In this document: in pieces, positions 52,770 through 61,855 of the stretch
Layout: the number at the start of each line of letters is the position of its first letter
Numbering within the stretch: position 1 is the first letter of the stretch
Assembly (NCBI RefSeq): GCF_023145115.1
Contig: NZ_JAGLEJ010000006.1
Span: 1-64,000 of the forward strand
Source of the DNA: Algiphilus sp.
Lineage (GTDB): Bacteria; Pseudomonadota; Gammaproteobacteria; Nevskiales; Nevskiaceae
DNA length: 64,000 nt
Direction: 5' to 3'
The notes under the pieces: generated by a model
Told to the model about the DNA's origin: nothing
Seen by the model: the letters and a program-made list of their open reading frames with translations, nothing else
Databases searched by the model: none
Program-made: the position numbers and the translations under genes

Positions 52770-53380
52770 AGCCCGAACCAGGCGAAGGCGTAGTTGTCGG
52801 TCAGGGTGTCGCGGTGCTCCTGCACCAGCGCCACGGTCTCGGGCGGCACGCTGCCGGTGGCCGTCGTCCCCGCGTTTTCCGGCGTGGCCACGCCCACCGG
52901 CTGGCCGAGCGCCGCGTAGGTGCGCGCACGGATCCACTGATACTCGCCGATCGACATCCCCTGCTCGTTGAGCGCCGCCACCTGGGCGCGCTTGGCGTCG
53001 AGATAGAGCTCGCCGATGTCGCGGTACGCGGTCATCATCTCGCCGATGCTGGCGTCGCGCTGCTCCGACTCGAGCTCCTGCTCGAGCGTCTGGTAGCGCG
53101 CCTTGAGGGTTTCCATGTCGCCCTCGAGCTCGCTGCGCATGCGCTGCTGCACGGCCAGATAACGCGACATCGCGTCGGGCGTGATGTTGCCGTCGACCGG
53201 CGGGTCGTAGGGGCCGCGGGCCGCGACCGATTCGTCCAGCGCGTCGAGCTCCTGCGCGAACGCCACCGCCTCGCCCGCCATGTCGGTATACGGCTTGACG
53301 AAGACGTAGTAGCCCACTGCACCACCGCCCACCACCAGTACCAGCACGGCGATCAGACAGCCGCCGAGAAACTTGCCCAT
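52766..53380 (-). CDS. single-span membrane protein with coiled coil, unknown function
   Basis: I do not recognise this 204-residue protein. An N-terminal hydrophobic helix (LGGCLIAVLVLVVGGGAVGYYVFV) anchors it, and a coiled coil with heptads follows at about 75-115 (QRMRSELEGDMETLKARYQT). The rest is soluble. It is convergent with the sensor gene and the two stop codons overlap by four bases. Confidence 0.65.
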   Translation of the reverse strand: MGKFLGGCLIAVLVLVVGGGAVGYYVFVKPYTDMAGEAVAFAQELDALDESVAARGPYDPPVDGNITPDAMSRYLAVQQRMRSELEGDMETLKARYQTLEQELESEQRDASIGEMMTAYRDIGELYLDAKRAQVAALNEQGMSIGEYQWIRARTYAALGQPVGVATPENAGTTATGSVPPETVALVQEHRDTLTDNYAFAWFGL

Positions 53381-53475
53381 GCCCCGCTCCCGTCGCGAAT
53401 CCAGAGCGGCAATCTAGCCCACCGCGATGCCCGGCACAGCCCATGTTTTCGGGACGTGCCGGCGCCCCGCCGATG

Positions 53476-54414
53476 CTATTCCGGGCCGGCGGCGAAGGGA
53501 GGAAGCCGGGCCGTGACGCGACGGTCGTGGGCGGGCACGAAGATCATGCCGGGCAGCGCCTGCTTGATCCGGTGCAGCCGCACGACGAGATCGCGCACGC
53601 GCTGGTCGTCGACGTCGACCATGCGCCGCGACACCCACGGGCGCTCGGCGGGCAGCGCCAGCGCCTCGCGCTGCCACACCAGGTCCCCGATGAAGGCGTA
53701 GCGGGCGCCGTCGGGCAGGGTCACGAAGACCACCACGCTGCCCGGCGTGTGTCCGCCGGCGGGCACCACCACCACCGAGCCGTCGTCGTGGACGTCATAG
53801 CTGCGCTCGAAGCCCAGGTAGGGACCGTCCGGGAAATCGTAGATGCGCCAGGTGACATCGTCGGCAAGGCGGTGGGCGAGTCCCGCGGCGGGCTCGTCCG
53901 AGGCCACGAAATCGCGTTCCGCCGCGCTCACCCAGACCGGCACGCCCGGCAGGTCCGCCAGCCCGCTGACGTGATCCCAGTGCGCATGCGTCAGCAGGAT
54001 GCCGTGCAGCGACGACGGCTCGCGGCCGGCTGCACGCAGCTGCTCGGCCACCGGCGTGCCGGCGGAGTAGCTGGCGGTGAGCTGCATGAGCATCGGCGTG
54101 GTCTCGAAATGCGCGTCGACGTCGCTCCCGAATCCGGCGTCGATGAGCAGGTCGCCCTTCGGATGCCGGATCAGCACCGGGTCCATGCCGAACACGCGCT
54201 CGTCGCGGAAGCCGCCGCCCCGGTAGGCCATCGCGGCCACCGACGCCATGGTGCCGGTGGGCAGCACCGCTATCGTCATGTCCTCCGGAGGCGCGGCCAC
54301 CGGCGGCGTCAGCTCCGGAATCTCGCCCACTGCCAGCGGCGCCCCGCGAAAGCTCAGTGCCAGCGCCGCCACCGCCAGCACGATCACCGCCAGCACCCCG
54401 ATCACCTTGCGCAT
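53476..54414 (-). CDS. MBL-fold metallohydrolase, N-acyl-homoserine-lactonase-like
   Basis: A 312-residue metallo-beta-lactamase-fold protein with an N-terminal signal or anchor helix. The HxHxDH zinc motif reads THAHWDH, followed by the later Asp in AFIGDLVWQ and a C-terminal His in VPAHDRR. Architecture resembles lactonases and alkyl-sulfatase-like hydrolases, but the substrate is not predictable. Divergent from chrA. Confidence 0.85.
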   Translation of the reverse strand: MRKVIGVLAVIVLAVAALALSFRGAPLAVGEIPELTPPVAAPPEDMTIAVLPTGTMASVAAMAYRGGGFRDERVFGMDPVLIRHPKGDLLIDAGFGSDVDAHFETTPMLMQLTASYSAGTPVAEQLRAAGREPSSLHGILLTHAHWDHVSGLADLPGVPVWVSAAERDFVASDEPAAGLAHRLADDVTWRIYDFPDGPYLGFERSYDVHDDGSVVVVPAGGHTPGSVVVFVTLPDGARYAFIGDLVWQREALALPAERPWVSRRMVDVDDQRVRDLVVRLHRIKQALPGMIFVPAHDRRVTARLPPFAAGPE

Positions 54415-54504
54415 GCGTGTCTCCCCGCCTGTCCTTCACGGCCGAACCGGCCCTCGGCGGGGATGGTAGCGCGCGCGCAACGCGCCGCACGGCAGAATGC
54501 AGCG

Positions 54505-55671
54505 ATGGCGGCGGTGATCGAAACCTTTCTGGCCTTCCTGCGGCTCGGCCTGACCGCATTCGGGGGGCCGGTGGCGCATCTGGCCTACTTCCGCGACACC
54601 TTCGTGGTGCGCCGGGGCTGGCTCGACGACGCCCGCTTCGCCGAGATCGTGGCGCTGTCGCAGTTCCTGCCCGGTCCGGCGTCGAGTCAGACCGGCATGG
54701 CGATCGGGATGCTGCGCGCGGGCTGGCCGGGCCTGCTCGCGGCCTGGCTCGCCTTCACCGCCCCGTCGGCGCTGCTGCTGTTCGGCTTCGCGGCGCTGGT
54801 GCGGCACGACCTCGCCGCGCTCGGCTCGGGCTGGCTGGCCGGCGTCAAGGCCGCGGTGGTGGCGGTGGTCGCGCACGCGCTAGCCGGCATGGCGCGGCAG
54901 CTGCTGCGCGGCGGCGGTCAGTGGGCGATCGCGGCGGGCGCCGCGTCGATCGTGCTGGCGATCGGCGGCACCGCCAGCCAGCTCGCCGTCATCGCCCTGT
55001 CGGCCCTCGCCGGGCTGCTGCTGCCGACCGCGACCGCCGGCGCTCCGGAGATGCCCGCCCCCGCCGCGCGCAGCCGGCGCGGCGCGGCGCTGTGCCTGGG
55101 TGCCTTCGCGCTGCTGCTGGCCGGGCTGCCGCTGGCGGCGTGGCTCAGCGGCAGCGATGCGCTCGCGCTGGCCGACCGCTTCTACCGCACCGGGGCACTG
55201 GTGTTCGGCGGCGGCCATGTCGTGCTGCCGCTGCTGCACGGCGCCGTGGTCGAGACCGGCCTGGTCGACGAGAGCGCCTTCCTGGCCGGCTACGGCGCCG
55301 CCCAGGCGGTGCCCGGGCCGCTGTTCACGTTCTCGGCCTATCTGGGCGCGATGATCGGCGGCGGCGCATCCGGCGCGCTGCTGGCACTGCTGGCCATCTT
55401 CCTGCCGTCCATGCTGCTGGTCGGCGGGCTGCTGCCGCACTGGGAACGCCTGCGCGGACTGCCCCGGATGCGGCGCGCGGTGAACGGGGTCAACGCCGGC
55501 GTCATCGGTCTGCTCGCGGCGGTGCTGTGGGACCCCGTGCTCGTCACCGGGATACGCGGACCGGTCTCCGCCGCGATCGCGCTCGGCGCCCTCGCGCTGC
55601 TGATCGGCCGGCGCGCCCCGCCATGGGCGGTGGTGCTCGGTGCCGCCGGCGCCGGTGCGCTACTGCTCTGA
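54505..55671 (+). CDS. chrA: chromate transporter ChrA
   Basis: A 388-residue two-domain chromate transport protein. Each half carries the CHR motif: FGGPVAHLAYFRD and FLPGPASSQTGMAIG in the N half, FGGGHVVLPLLHG and VPGPLFTFSAYLG in the C half. ChrA exports chromate and confers resistance; the long two-half form is the functional antiporter type. The 3' end overlaps the convergent GDYXXLXY gene by 12 bases. Confidence 0.94.
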   Translation: MAAVIETFLAFLRLGLTAFGGPVAHLAYFRDTFVVRRGWLDDARFAEIVALSQFLPGPASSQTGMAIGMLRAGWPGLLAAWLAFTAPSALLLFGFAALVRHDLAALGSGWLAGVKAAVVAVVAHALAGMARQLLRGGGQWAIAAGAASIVLAIGGTASQLAVIALSALAGLLLPTATAGAPEMPAPAARSRRGAALCLGAFALLLAGLPLAAWLSGSDALALADRFYRTGALVFGGGHVVLPLLHGAVVETGLVDESAFLAGYGAAQAVPGPLFTFSAYLGAMIGGGASGALLALLAIFLPSMLLVGGLLPHWERLRGLPRMRRAVNGVNAGVIGLLAAVLWDPVLVTGIRGPVSAAIALGALALLIGRRAPPWAVVLGAAGAGALLL

Positions 55672-56217
55672 ACGACGCGCCAGCCAGCGCCGGACGGGCT
55701 CGCCGTCGACCACCAGCGCGGCGATCACCGCACGACCGTCGCGCACGCGCACGTCCGCCCAGACCGCCCGCGTCTCCGGCGCGTCGCGCAGCAGCGCCTC
55801 GGCACGCGGCGCCAGCCCCTCCTCGAGATAGAAGCGGTCCAGGGGCAGCGCCACGCGCACGTGCCCGGCATCGAGGCGCGCCGACACCGTGACCGGCAGC
55901 CAGTCGCCATGCGCGGGTGGCGCCGGAAGCGGACGCCGCAGCTGCGCGAAGCCGTCGTCGGCAACCGCGATGGGCGCGTAGTAGCGCCGGTCCGGGTCGT
56001 AGTCCGCGTTCTCGGGAACGGCGATCCGGTCGGCGGCGAAGCGCAGCGCGACGTAGCGGCCGCGGAACGGGTCGGCCGGATCGACCGGCGCGGTGCGGAA
56101 GCGGTACGGCGTGCCGTGCTCGATGACGCCCTGCAGGCGCACGATCTGCCCGACCGGCAGCGCCCACTGCGCGGCGAACACCGCCAGCAGCGCGACCAGC
56201 GGCAGAGCGGCCTTCAT
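55660..56217 (-). CDS. GDYXXLXY-domain protein
   Basis: A 185-residue membrane-anchored protein (N-terminal signal or anchor AALPLVALLAVFAAQWALPV). The name-giving motif GDYxxLxY appears as GRYVALRF in DPADPFRGRYVALRF, so two of its positions are altered. Members of this family usually sit directly beside a DUF2157/DUF4401 gene, as here: the ATG overlaps the upstream DUF2157 stop by four bases. Confidence 0.82.
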   Translation of the reverse strand: MKAALPLVALLAVFAAQWALPVGQIVRLQGVIEHGTPYRFRTAPVDPADPFRGRYVALRFAADRIAVPENADYDPDRRYYAPIAVADDGFAQLRRPLPAPPAHGDWLPVTVSARLDAGHVRVALPLDRFYLEEGLAPRAEALLRDAPETRAVWADVRVRDGRAVIAALVVDGEPVRRWLARRSEQ

Positions 56218-57488
56218 GATGGCACCCGGCGCCGCAGCCAGGCGCTGGCGGCGAGGAAGGCCACGCCGACCGCGAGGAAGGCCACCCCGCGCGCGCTGAA
56301 CGACCACTCCCCATCCAGGAAGCGCATCAGCGTCAGCACCGCGATCACCGCGAGGCCGGCGTGGGCGCGTCGCAGATCGTTGCCGCGCACGCCTTCGCGC
56401 AGCAGCACCATGCCGGCGCCGAGCACGAACAGATTGGCCACCAGCACCGCCACCGCGAGCGCGGCGCCTGCGAAGGCCACCAGCATGGTGGTCCAGACCG
56501 CGACCACCGGCGCGATCGGCGCCAGCCGGAGTCGCTCGCCCCGCCGCAGCGCCAGCGCGACGAGTGCGAGCAGCGCGGCACCGCTTGCCGCCAGCAGCAC
56601 CACGACCTGCACCGGATGAGCGGTGTCGATGGGCCAGTCCGCGCGGTCGTCCCAGAATTCGGAGAAGGTCGCGATCAGCGCCAGCGCCGCCAGCGTGACG
56701 AAGCCGAGGCGACGCAGATGCCGCAGCACGGGATCGCCGGGACGCACGAGGTGCAGCAGCCAGAGCACGCCAGCGATCTGCGACAGCCACAGCACCGGCG
56801 CCGCACCGTCGCTGTCGGTGCCGAGGGTCACGGCCACGGCACCGGTCGCCAGCACCGCCCAGACCATCACGAACAGCCCCGGCAGCGGGGCGCCGCGACC
56901 ATCGGCGAGCAGCGGCGCGACCGGCAGCAGCGCGGCGAATGCCGCCAGCACCGCCAGCGGCGGCGGCGCACCGCCCGCGGCCAGCACCCAGGCCGCCAGC
57001 GCCAGCGCGCTCAGGCACGCCGCGGTCAGCGCCCGCAGCAGATGGGCCAGCGGCAGCACCGCCAGCGCGCACACCAGCAGGAAGCGGTCGAGATCGCCGG
57101 CGAGGTGGAAGATGCGCCCGATCAGCGCCAGCGCCGCCGCGAACGCCAGCGCCGTGAAACCGGCCGCGGCCTCGCGCCAGACCCGGTCGCCGCGCGCGCC
57201 GGTAACGGCCCACAGGCACGCCGCCTGGCCGATTGCGAGCGGCGCGAAGGCGATCGCCACGCGCAGCGGCAGCGCGAAGCGTTCCCAGTTGTGCGCCAGC
57301 AGCAGGACGGCGCCGAAGCCCATCAGCAGCGCCCCGGCGACGGCCAGCAGCGCGCGCGTGGTGGCGCCGCCGTCCGCCGCGCCGGCGGCATAGTGCGCCT
57401 GCAGGCGCTGCGCCGCGGCCGCGTCCAGCACGCCGCGGCGCACGAGCTCCGGCAACTCGCCGATCAGCCAGCGCGCATGGCGCTTCAC
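56214..57488 (-). CDS. DUF2157-type polytopic membrane protein
   Basis: A 424-residue protein with about ten to twelve membrane helices. A soluble N-terminal segment (WLIGELPELVRRGVLDAAAAQRLQAHY) precedes the characteristic AGALLMGFGAVLLLAHNWERF that defines DUF2157. Function unknown; paired with the GDYXXLXY gene by a four-base overlap, so the two proteins probably work together in the envelope. Confidence 0.82.
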   Translation of the reverse strand: MKRHARWLIGELPELVRRGVLDAAAAQRLQAHYAAGAADGGATTRALLAVAGALLMGFGAVLLLAHNWERFALPLRVAIAFAPLAIGQAACLWAVTGARGDRVWREAAAGFTALAFAAALALIGRIFHLAGDLDRFLLVCALAVLPLAHLLRALTAACLSALALAAWVLAAGGAPPPLAVLAAFAALLPVAPLLADGRGAPLPGLFVMVWAVLATGAVAVTLGTDSDGAAPVLWLSQIAGVLWLLHLVRPGDPVLRHLRRLGFVTLAALALIATFSEFWDDRADWPIDTAHPVQVVVLLAASGAALLALVALALRRGERLRLAPIAPVVAVWTTMLVAFAGAALAVAVLVANLFVLGAGMVLLREGVRGNDLRRAHAGLAVIAVLTLMRFLDGEWSFSARGVAFLAVGVAFLAASAWLRRRVPS

Positions 57489-57642
57489 GACGCCGGCTCC
57501 GCCGGACGGCGTGCGGGCGACAGGGATCGCGGAAGCGGTGCGGACGCGCGCATCGGGGGCCGGTTCCTCGCTGTCATCCGGGGCTTTCGACGCATCCTAT
57601 ACCGCGCGGACAGGCCACGTTGCGGAATCGCCGCGGTCATTA

Positions 57643-57658
57643 TTGAACGATCGTCCAA
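57643..57658. promoter_or_regulatory. near-perfect palindrome upstream of the P450 gene (TetR-type operator candidate)
   Basis: TTGAACGATCGTCCAA is an almost perfect 16-base palindrome (seven of eight pairs) with a perfect GACGATCGTC-type centre. It lies 41 bases upstream of the P450 ATG in a 210-base gap. This size and symmetry are common for TetR-family operators that control P450 or fatty-acid genes; no such regulator lies next to it. Confidence 0.5.
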
Positions 57659-57698
57659 CGCGTGGCACGCTGCACCGAGTGCGATCCGGAGACCGACG

Positions 57699-59075
57699 AT
57701 GACGCAGAGCGCGCGCGAAGAAGCCCTGTACCCACCGCCCCCCGGGGCCGCGACCGACATGCACCGGGCACTGCGCCACCTGCCGGGCAGCAGGGGATGG
57801 CCGGTGTTCGGGCACAGCCTCGACTTCCTGCGCGATCCGCTCACCTTCACGCAGCGGCAGCACGCGCGCTTCGGGCCGGTATCGCGGGTCAACTTCCTGT
57901 TCCGCGACCGCGCCTGCCTGCTCAGCGCCGACGCCAACGAGCTGGTGCTGCGCGACCGCGACGGCACCTTCTCGGCACATCACGGCTGGACGCCGATCCT
58001 GGGCGATCTGTTCCCGATGGGGCTGATGCTGCGCGACGGGCGCGACCACAAGCAGCATCGCCGCCTGATGCAGCCGGCCTTCAAGGGCGAGGCGCTGGCC
58101 GGCTATCTGCGCCGCATGCAGCCGCATATCGAGACCGCCGTCGCCGCCTGGGGGCAGCAGCCCGATCTGCGCTTCTATCCGGCGGTCAAGCGCCTGACAC
58201 TGGGCATAGCCGCCGACTGCTTCCTCGGCCTGGAACTGCAGTCGGAGATCGACCGCGTCAACGAGGCCTTCACCGACGTCGTGGAGGCATCGTCGGCGAC
58301 CGTGCGCGTACCCGTCATCGGGCGGCTCTACGCGCGCGGGCTGCGCGGCCGGGCCTACCTGGAACGCTTCATCCGCGAGCGCATCGCCGTGCGGCGCGCG
58401 GGCGACGGCGACGACCTGTTCTCGCACCTCTGCCGGGCCACCGACGAGGACGGGCGCAGCTACAGCGACGAGGACATCGTCAACCACGTCATCTTCCTGA
58501 TGATGGCGGCGCACGACACCACCACCAGCGCGCTCACCACCATCGTCTACGCGCTCGCCGCGCACCCCGAATGGCAGGCGCGCCTGCGCGACGACGCAGA
58601 GCGCATCGGCAGCGACACGCTGGCGCACGACGCGCTCGACGAAGCCGCGCTGACCGGCATGGTGCTGCGCGAAGCGCTGCGCCTGTATCCGCCGCTGACC
58701 ACCATCGTGCGGCAGGCGACGCGCGACTTCTCGCTGCACGGATACGACCTGCCGGCGGGCACCTCGGTATCGGTCTTCCCCATCTTCACGCAGCGCGACC
58801 CGGCGTGGTGGACCGACCCCGAACGCTTCGACCCGGAGCGCTTCGATGCCGAGCGCGCCGAGCACCGTCGGCATCCCTTTGCCTGGGTGCCCTTCGGCGG
58901 CGGCGCGCACATGTGCCTGGGCCTGCACTTCGCGGAGATGCAGGTGAAGGCGGTCATGCACGTCATGGCGCGGCAGCTCGAATGGCGCGTGGCGCCGGAC
59001 TACACCATGCCGTACCAGCTGGCCCCGATCGCCAAGCCGCGGGATGGCCTCCCGCTGCGCGTGCGCAACCGCTAG
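57699..59075 (+). CDS. cytochrome P450
   Basis: A 458-residue soluble P450. The I-helix is AAHDTTTSALTT (oxygen activation, 270-281), the K-helix ExxR is EALR (325-328), and the heme-binding loop FGGGAHMCLG (399-408) has Cys406 as the iron ligand. The general layout resembles bacterial P450s of the CYP120/CYP51-like, sterol- or retinoid-related type. No ferredoxin or reductase gene lies nearby. ATG 57699 was chosen because earlier in-frame starts would overlap the DUF2157 gene. Confidence 0.93.
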   Translation: MTQSAREEALYPPPPGAATDMHRALRHLPGSRGWPVFGHSLDFLRDPLTFTQRQHARFGPVSRVNFLFRDRACLLSADANELVLRDRDGTFSAHHGWTPILGDLFPMGLMLRDGRDHKQHRRLMQPAFKGEALAGYLRRMQPHIETAVAAWGQQPDLRFYPAVKRLTLGIAADCFLGLELQSEIDRVNEAFTDVVEASSATVRVPVIGRLYARGLRGRAYLERFIRERIAVRRAGDGDDLFSHLCRATDEDGRSYSDEDIVNHVIFLMMAAHDTTTSALTTIVYALAAHPEWQARLRDDAERIGSDTLAHDALDEAALTGMVLREALRLYPPLTTIVRQATRDFSLHGYDLPAGTSVSVFPIFTQRDPAWWTDPERFDPERFDAERAEHRRHPFAWVPFGGGAHMCLGLHFAEMQVKAVMHVMARQLEWRVAPDYTMPYQLAPIAKPRDGLPLRVRNR

Positions 59076-59147
59076 CCCCCGGTATTCACGGCGCGCTCAG
59101 GCGCGCCGACCATACTGGCGCGGTCCGCTTCCACCACGAGCATCCGC

Positions 59148-60215
59148 ATGCCGTTCCGCGCCCCCTGGCGGCGGCGCGACGCTGCCGGCCGCCTGACGCG
59201 CGCGCTGCTGCGCCATCGCCACCGCCTGCTGCCCGCGATCAGCTTCGTCGCCGGCTGGGCCAGCTACGTGCTGGTGGAGCGCAGTGCCGCAATGGCGCAG
59301 GCGATCGCGGCGATGGTGCTCGCGGGCTGGCTGTGGATCCTGGCCGAGGGCGCCCTGGGCAGCCTGCTCACGCGCATGAGCCGCGGACGCCTGTCGCCGG
59401 CGCTGCTGCGCATGGTGACCCAGTCGCTCCACCAGGAAACGCTGTTCTTCGCGCTGCCCTTCGTGTGGGCGGCCACGGTATGGCAGAGCAGCCAGCCGGT
59501 GTTCGCGGTGCTGGTGGCGCTGGCGGCGGCCGCGACCACGGTCGACCGCGTCTACCTCGACCGCATCTGCGCCCGCCCGACGCTGGCGTTGGCCTTCCAG
59601 GGCTTCTGCGCCTTCGTGGCGGCACTGGTGGTGGTGCCGGTGGCGCTGCAGCGCGACACCGGTAGCGCGCTCGGCCTGGCGGCCGGCCTCATGCTGCTCT
59701 GCCTGCTGCCCATGGTGCTGCGCCGTCTCGTCACGACACCGCTGCGGCGCCTGCCGCGCGCCGCCCTGCTGCTCACGGCCGCCCTGACCGCGGGCTGGAC
59801 GGCGCGCGGCACCGTGCCGCCGGTCGGTCTCGAGACGCAGTCCCTGCGCGCCACCCAGACGCTGAGCATGCCGCGCACACCGGGCGCCGCGATCGACCAC
59901 CTCGACACCGCGGCGCTGCGCGCCGAGGGGCTGTACACCTTCGCAGCGGTGCGTGCGCCGCTGGGCCTGCGCCAGGATCTGGTTTTCGAGTGGCGGCACG
60001 AGGGAGTGCTGGTCGAGCGCATCGCCACCGAGATCCGCGGCGGGCGCGAGGCGGGCTACCGCACCTGGTCGCGCAAGCAGCACTTCCCCGCGGACAGCGC
60101 CGGGGAGTGGCGCATCGCGCTGCGCACCGCGGCCGGACAGATGCTCGGCGAGACCCGCGTGCGCGTGACGCCGGACGGCACCGTCACCGCATCAGCCGGC
60201 GCGGCGCACCGATAG
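59148..60215 (+). CDS. DUF5924/DUF2914 membrane protein
   Basis: A 355-residue protein. The first ~220 residues hold about six to eight membrane helices of the DUF5924 type (HRLLPAISFVAGWASYVLVER). The periplasmic C-terminal ~120 residues are DUF2914 (GLYTFAAVRAPLGLRQDLVFEW to GYRTWSRKQHF). Both families are of unknown function. Its 3' end overlaps the convergent EamA gene by 24 bases. Confidence 0.78.
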   Translation: MPFRAPWRRRDAAGRLTRALLRHRHRLLPAISFVAGWASYVLVERSAAMAQAIAAMVLAGWLWILAEGALGSLLTRMSRGRLSPALLRMVTQSLHQETLFFALPFVWAATVWQSSQPVFAVLVALAAAATTVDRVYLDRICARPTLALAFQGFCAFVAALVVVPVALQRDTGSALGLAAGLMLLCLLPMVLRRLVTTPLRRLPRAALLLTAALTAGWTARGTVPPVGLETQSLRATQTLSMPRTPGAAIDHLDTAALRAEGLYTFAAVRAPLGLRQDLVFEWRHEGVLVERIATEIRGGREAGYRTWSRKQHFPADSAGEWRIALRTAAGQMLGETRVRVTPDGTVTASAGAAHR

Positions 60216-61115
60216 CAGCAGGATGCCCACCAGCACCAGCGCGGTGCCGCCGATCTGCACGGCGCTGAACGGCTCGTCGAGAATCCACCAGGCCAGGAAC
60301 AGCGTGGACACCGGTCCGACCATGCCGGCCTGCGCCGCGACCCCGGCGCCGATGCGCGCGATCGCGAACATGATCAGGAACACCGGCAGGACCGTGCACA
60401 GGGTCGCGTTGAGCAGCGACAGCCCCCACACCGCGGCGGTCTGCTCGAACAGCCCGGGCAGCGGACGCAGCACGGCGTACTGCACCACGCTGGCCACGCA
60501 GCACGCGATCATCGCCAGCGAGACCAGCCGCAGGGTGCCCACGCGCGCCACGATCTCGCCGGACAGCAGGAGATACACCGCGTAGGTGCAGGCCGCGGCG
60601 AAGACCAGCCCGGCGCCCAGCGCCACATCGTCGCCGCCCAGTGCCAGGTCGTGCTGGAAGACCAGCACGATGCCGGCATAGGCGAAGCCCATCGACAGCC
60701 ACTGAAGCCCGTTCACGCGCCGCCCCAGGAAGAGCATGCCGAGCAGCAGCACGACGGTCGGCGTCAGGAACAGGATGAGCCGCTCCAGGCCGGCCGTGAT
60801 GTACTGCAGCCCGATGAAGTCCAGCATGCTGGAGGCGTAGTAGCCCAGCAGCCCCAGCAACGCGATGCGACCGGCGTCGGCGACCGAGGGGCGCGGACGC
60901 GGTATCCAGGTCCAGGCCGCCACCAGCGCGAAGAACGGCACCGAGAGCAGCATGCGCAGCGCCACCAGCGTCACCGCATCGATGCCCTCGCGGTAGAGCA
61001 GCTTGGCGAGGATGGCCTTGGCCGAGAAGAAGACGGCACCGACGATGGCGAGCACCAGCCCGTGCACATGGGTGCGCCGGGCGACACTGTCGGCTCGGGT
61101 GGTGGCGGATTCCAT
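60192..61115 (-). CDS. EamA-family (DMT superfamily) transporter
   Basis: A 307-residue drug/metabolite-type exporter with ten helices in two EamA repeats (AIVGAVFFSAKAILAKLLYREG and ARIGAGVAAQAGMVGPVSTLFLAWWILDEP). The substrate is not predictable; amino acids or metabolites are usual. It is divergent from the 61217 gene. Confidence 0.92.
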   Translation of the reverse strand: MESATTRADSVARRTHVHGLVLAIVGAVFFSAKAILAKLLYREGIDAVTLVALRMLLSVPFFALVAAWTWIPRPRPSVADAGRIALLGLLGYYASSMLDFIGLQYITAGLERLILFLTPTVVLLLGMLFLGRRVNGLQWLSMGFAYAGIVLVFQHDLALGGDDVALGAGLVFAAACTYAVYLLLSGEIVARVGTLRLVSLAMIACCVASVVQYAVLRPLPGLFEQTAAVWGLSLLNATLCTVLPVFLIMFAIARIGAGVAAQAGMVGPVSTLFLAWWILDEPFSAVQIGGTALVLVGILLLSVRRAG

Positions 61116-61216
61116 CCCGCATTATCGCCCGCACCGCCGGTGCAACGCCGATTGCGCAGCGCGCCCGGGGTGCCGATCATGCGCCGGATCGAGACGCCCA
61201 CCGCCGAGGAGACGAC

Positions 61217-61792
61217 ATGGACGACCGCATGATGCGCGCGCTGGCCCGCTGGCCCGACGTGCCGGCGCTGTACGGCTGGCTGTCGCTGGACCGGCGCGGA
61301 CGCTGGTGCATCCAGGGCGAGCTCATCACGCGCCCGCAGATCATCGACACCATCGGCCGCAACTACCTCGCCGACGAGCGCGGCGCGTGGTACTTCCAGA
61401 ACGGCCCGCAGCGCGGCTACGTGACGCTGGCCTATGCGCCGCTGGTGCTGCGCGTCGCCGACGACGGCACCCTGCACACGCATACCGACCGGCCGGTGCG
61501 ACAACCGACGGCGGCCTTCATCGACGAGAACGGCGCGCTCCTGCTGCGCACCGAGCACGGACCGGCGCTGCTCGACGAGCACGAGGCGGACTGGCTGCTC
61601 GCGCACCTCGCTCCGGAGCACGGCACGCTCGACGAGGCGGCGCTGGAGGACGCGCTGACCCGGCCCGATGGCGCACCCAGCGGACTGACGCTGCGCCTGG
61701 ACGATACCGCGCTGCCGGTGGAACGGCTGGACCGCGCCGCCGCGCCGACACGCCTCGGCTTCGTGCGCGATCCCCGACCGGAGGACGCGTAG
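61217..61792 (+). CDS. conserved proteobacterial protein of unknown function
   Basis: I do not know the function of this 191-residue soluble protein. The N-terminal 90 residues contain the strongly conserved-looking VPALYGWLSLDRRGRWCIQG and WYFQNGPQRGYVTL, which I recall from a DUF2946-like hypothetical family, though I would not stake the number. The second half is acidic and more variable. No signal peptide. Confidence 0.75.
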   Translation: MDDRMMRALARWPDVPALYGWLSLDRRGRWCIQGELITRPQIIDTIGRNYLADERGAWYFQNGPQRGYVTLAYAPLVLRVADDGTLHTHTDRPVRQPTAAFIDENGALLLRTEHGPALLDEHEADWLLAHLAPEHGTLDEAALEDALTRPDGAPSGLTLRLDDTALPVERLDRAAAPTRLGFVRDPRPEDA

Positions 61793-61855
61793 CGGGCTTG
61801 CGCGCCCCGCGGGCGCGTGTCCAGCATGGCCACCCCATCGCAGGAGGCATCCGGA

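Noticed and set aside
53476..54414. Calling the MBL-fold protein a true acyl-homoserine lactonase
   Set aside because: HxHxDH is shared by many MBL enzymes, and proximity to the FeeM-type gene is weak evidence, so I kept the general name.
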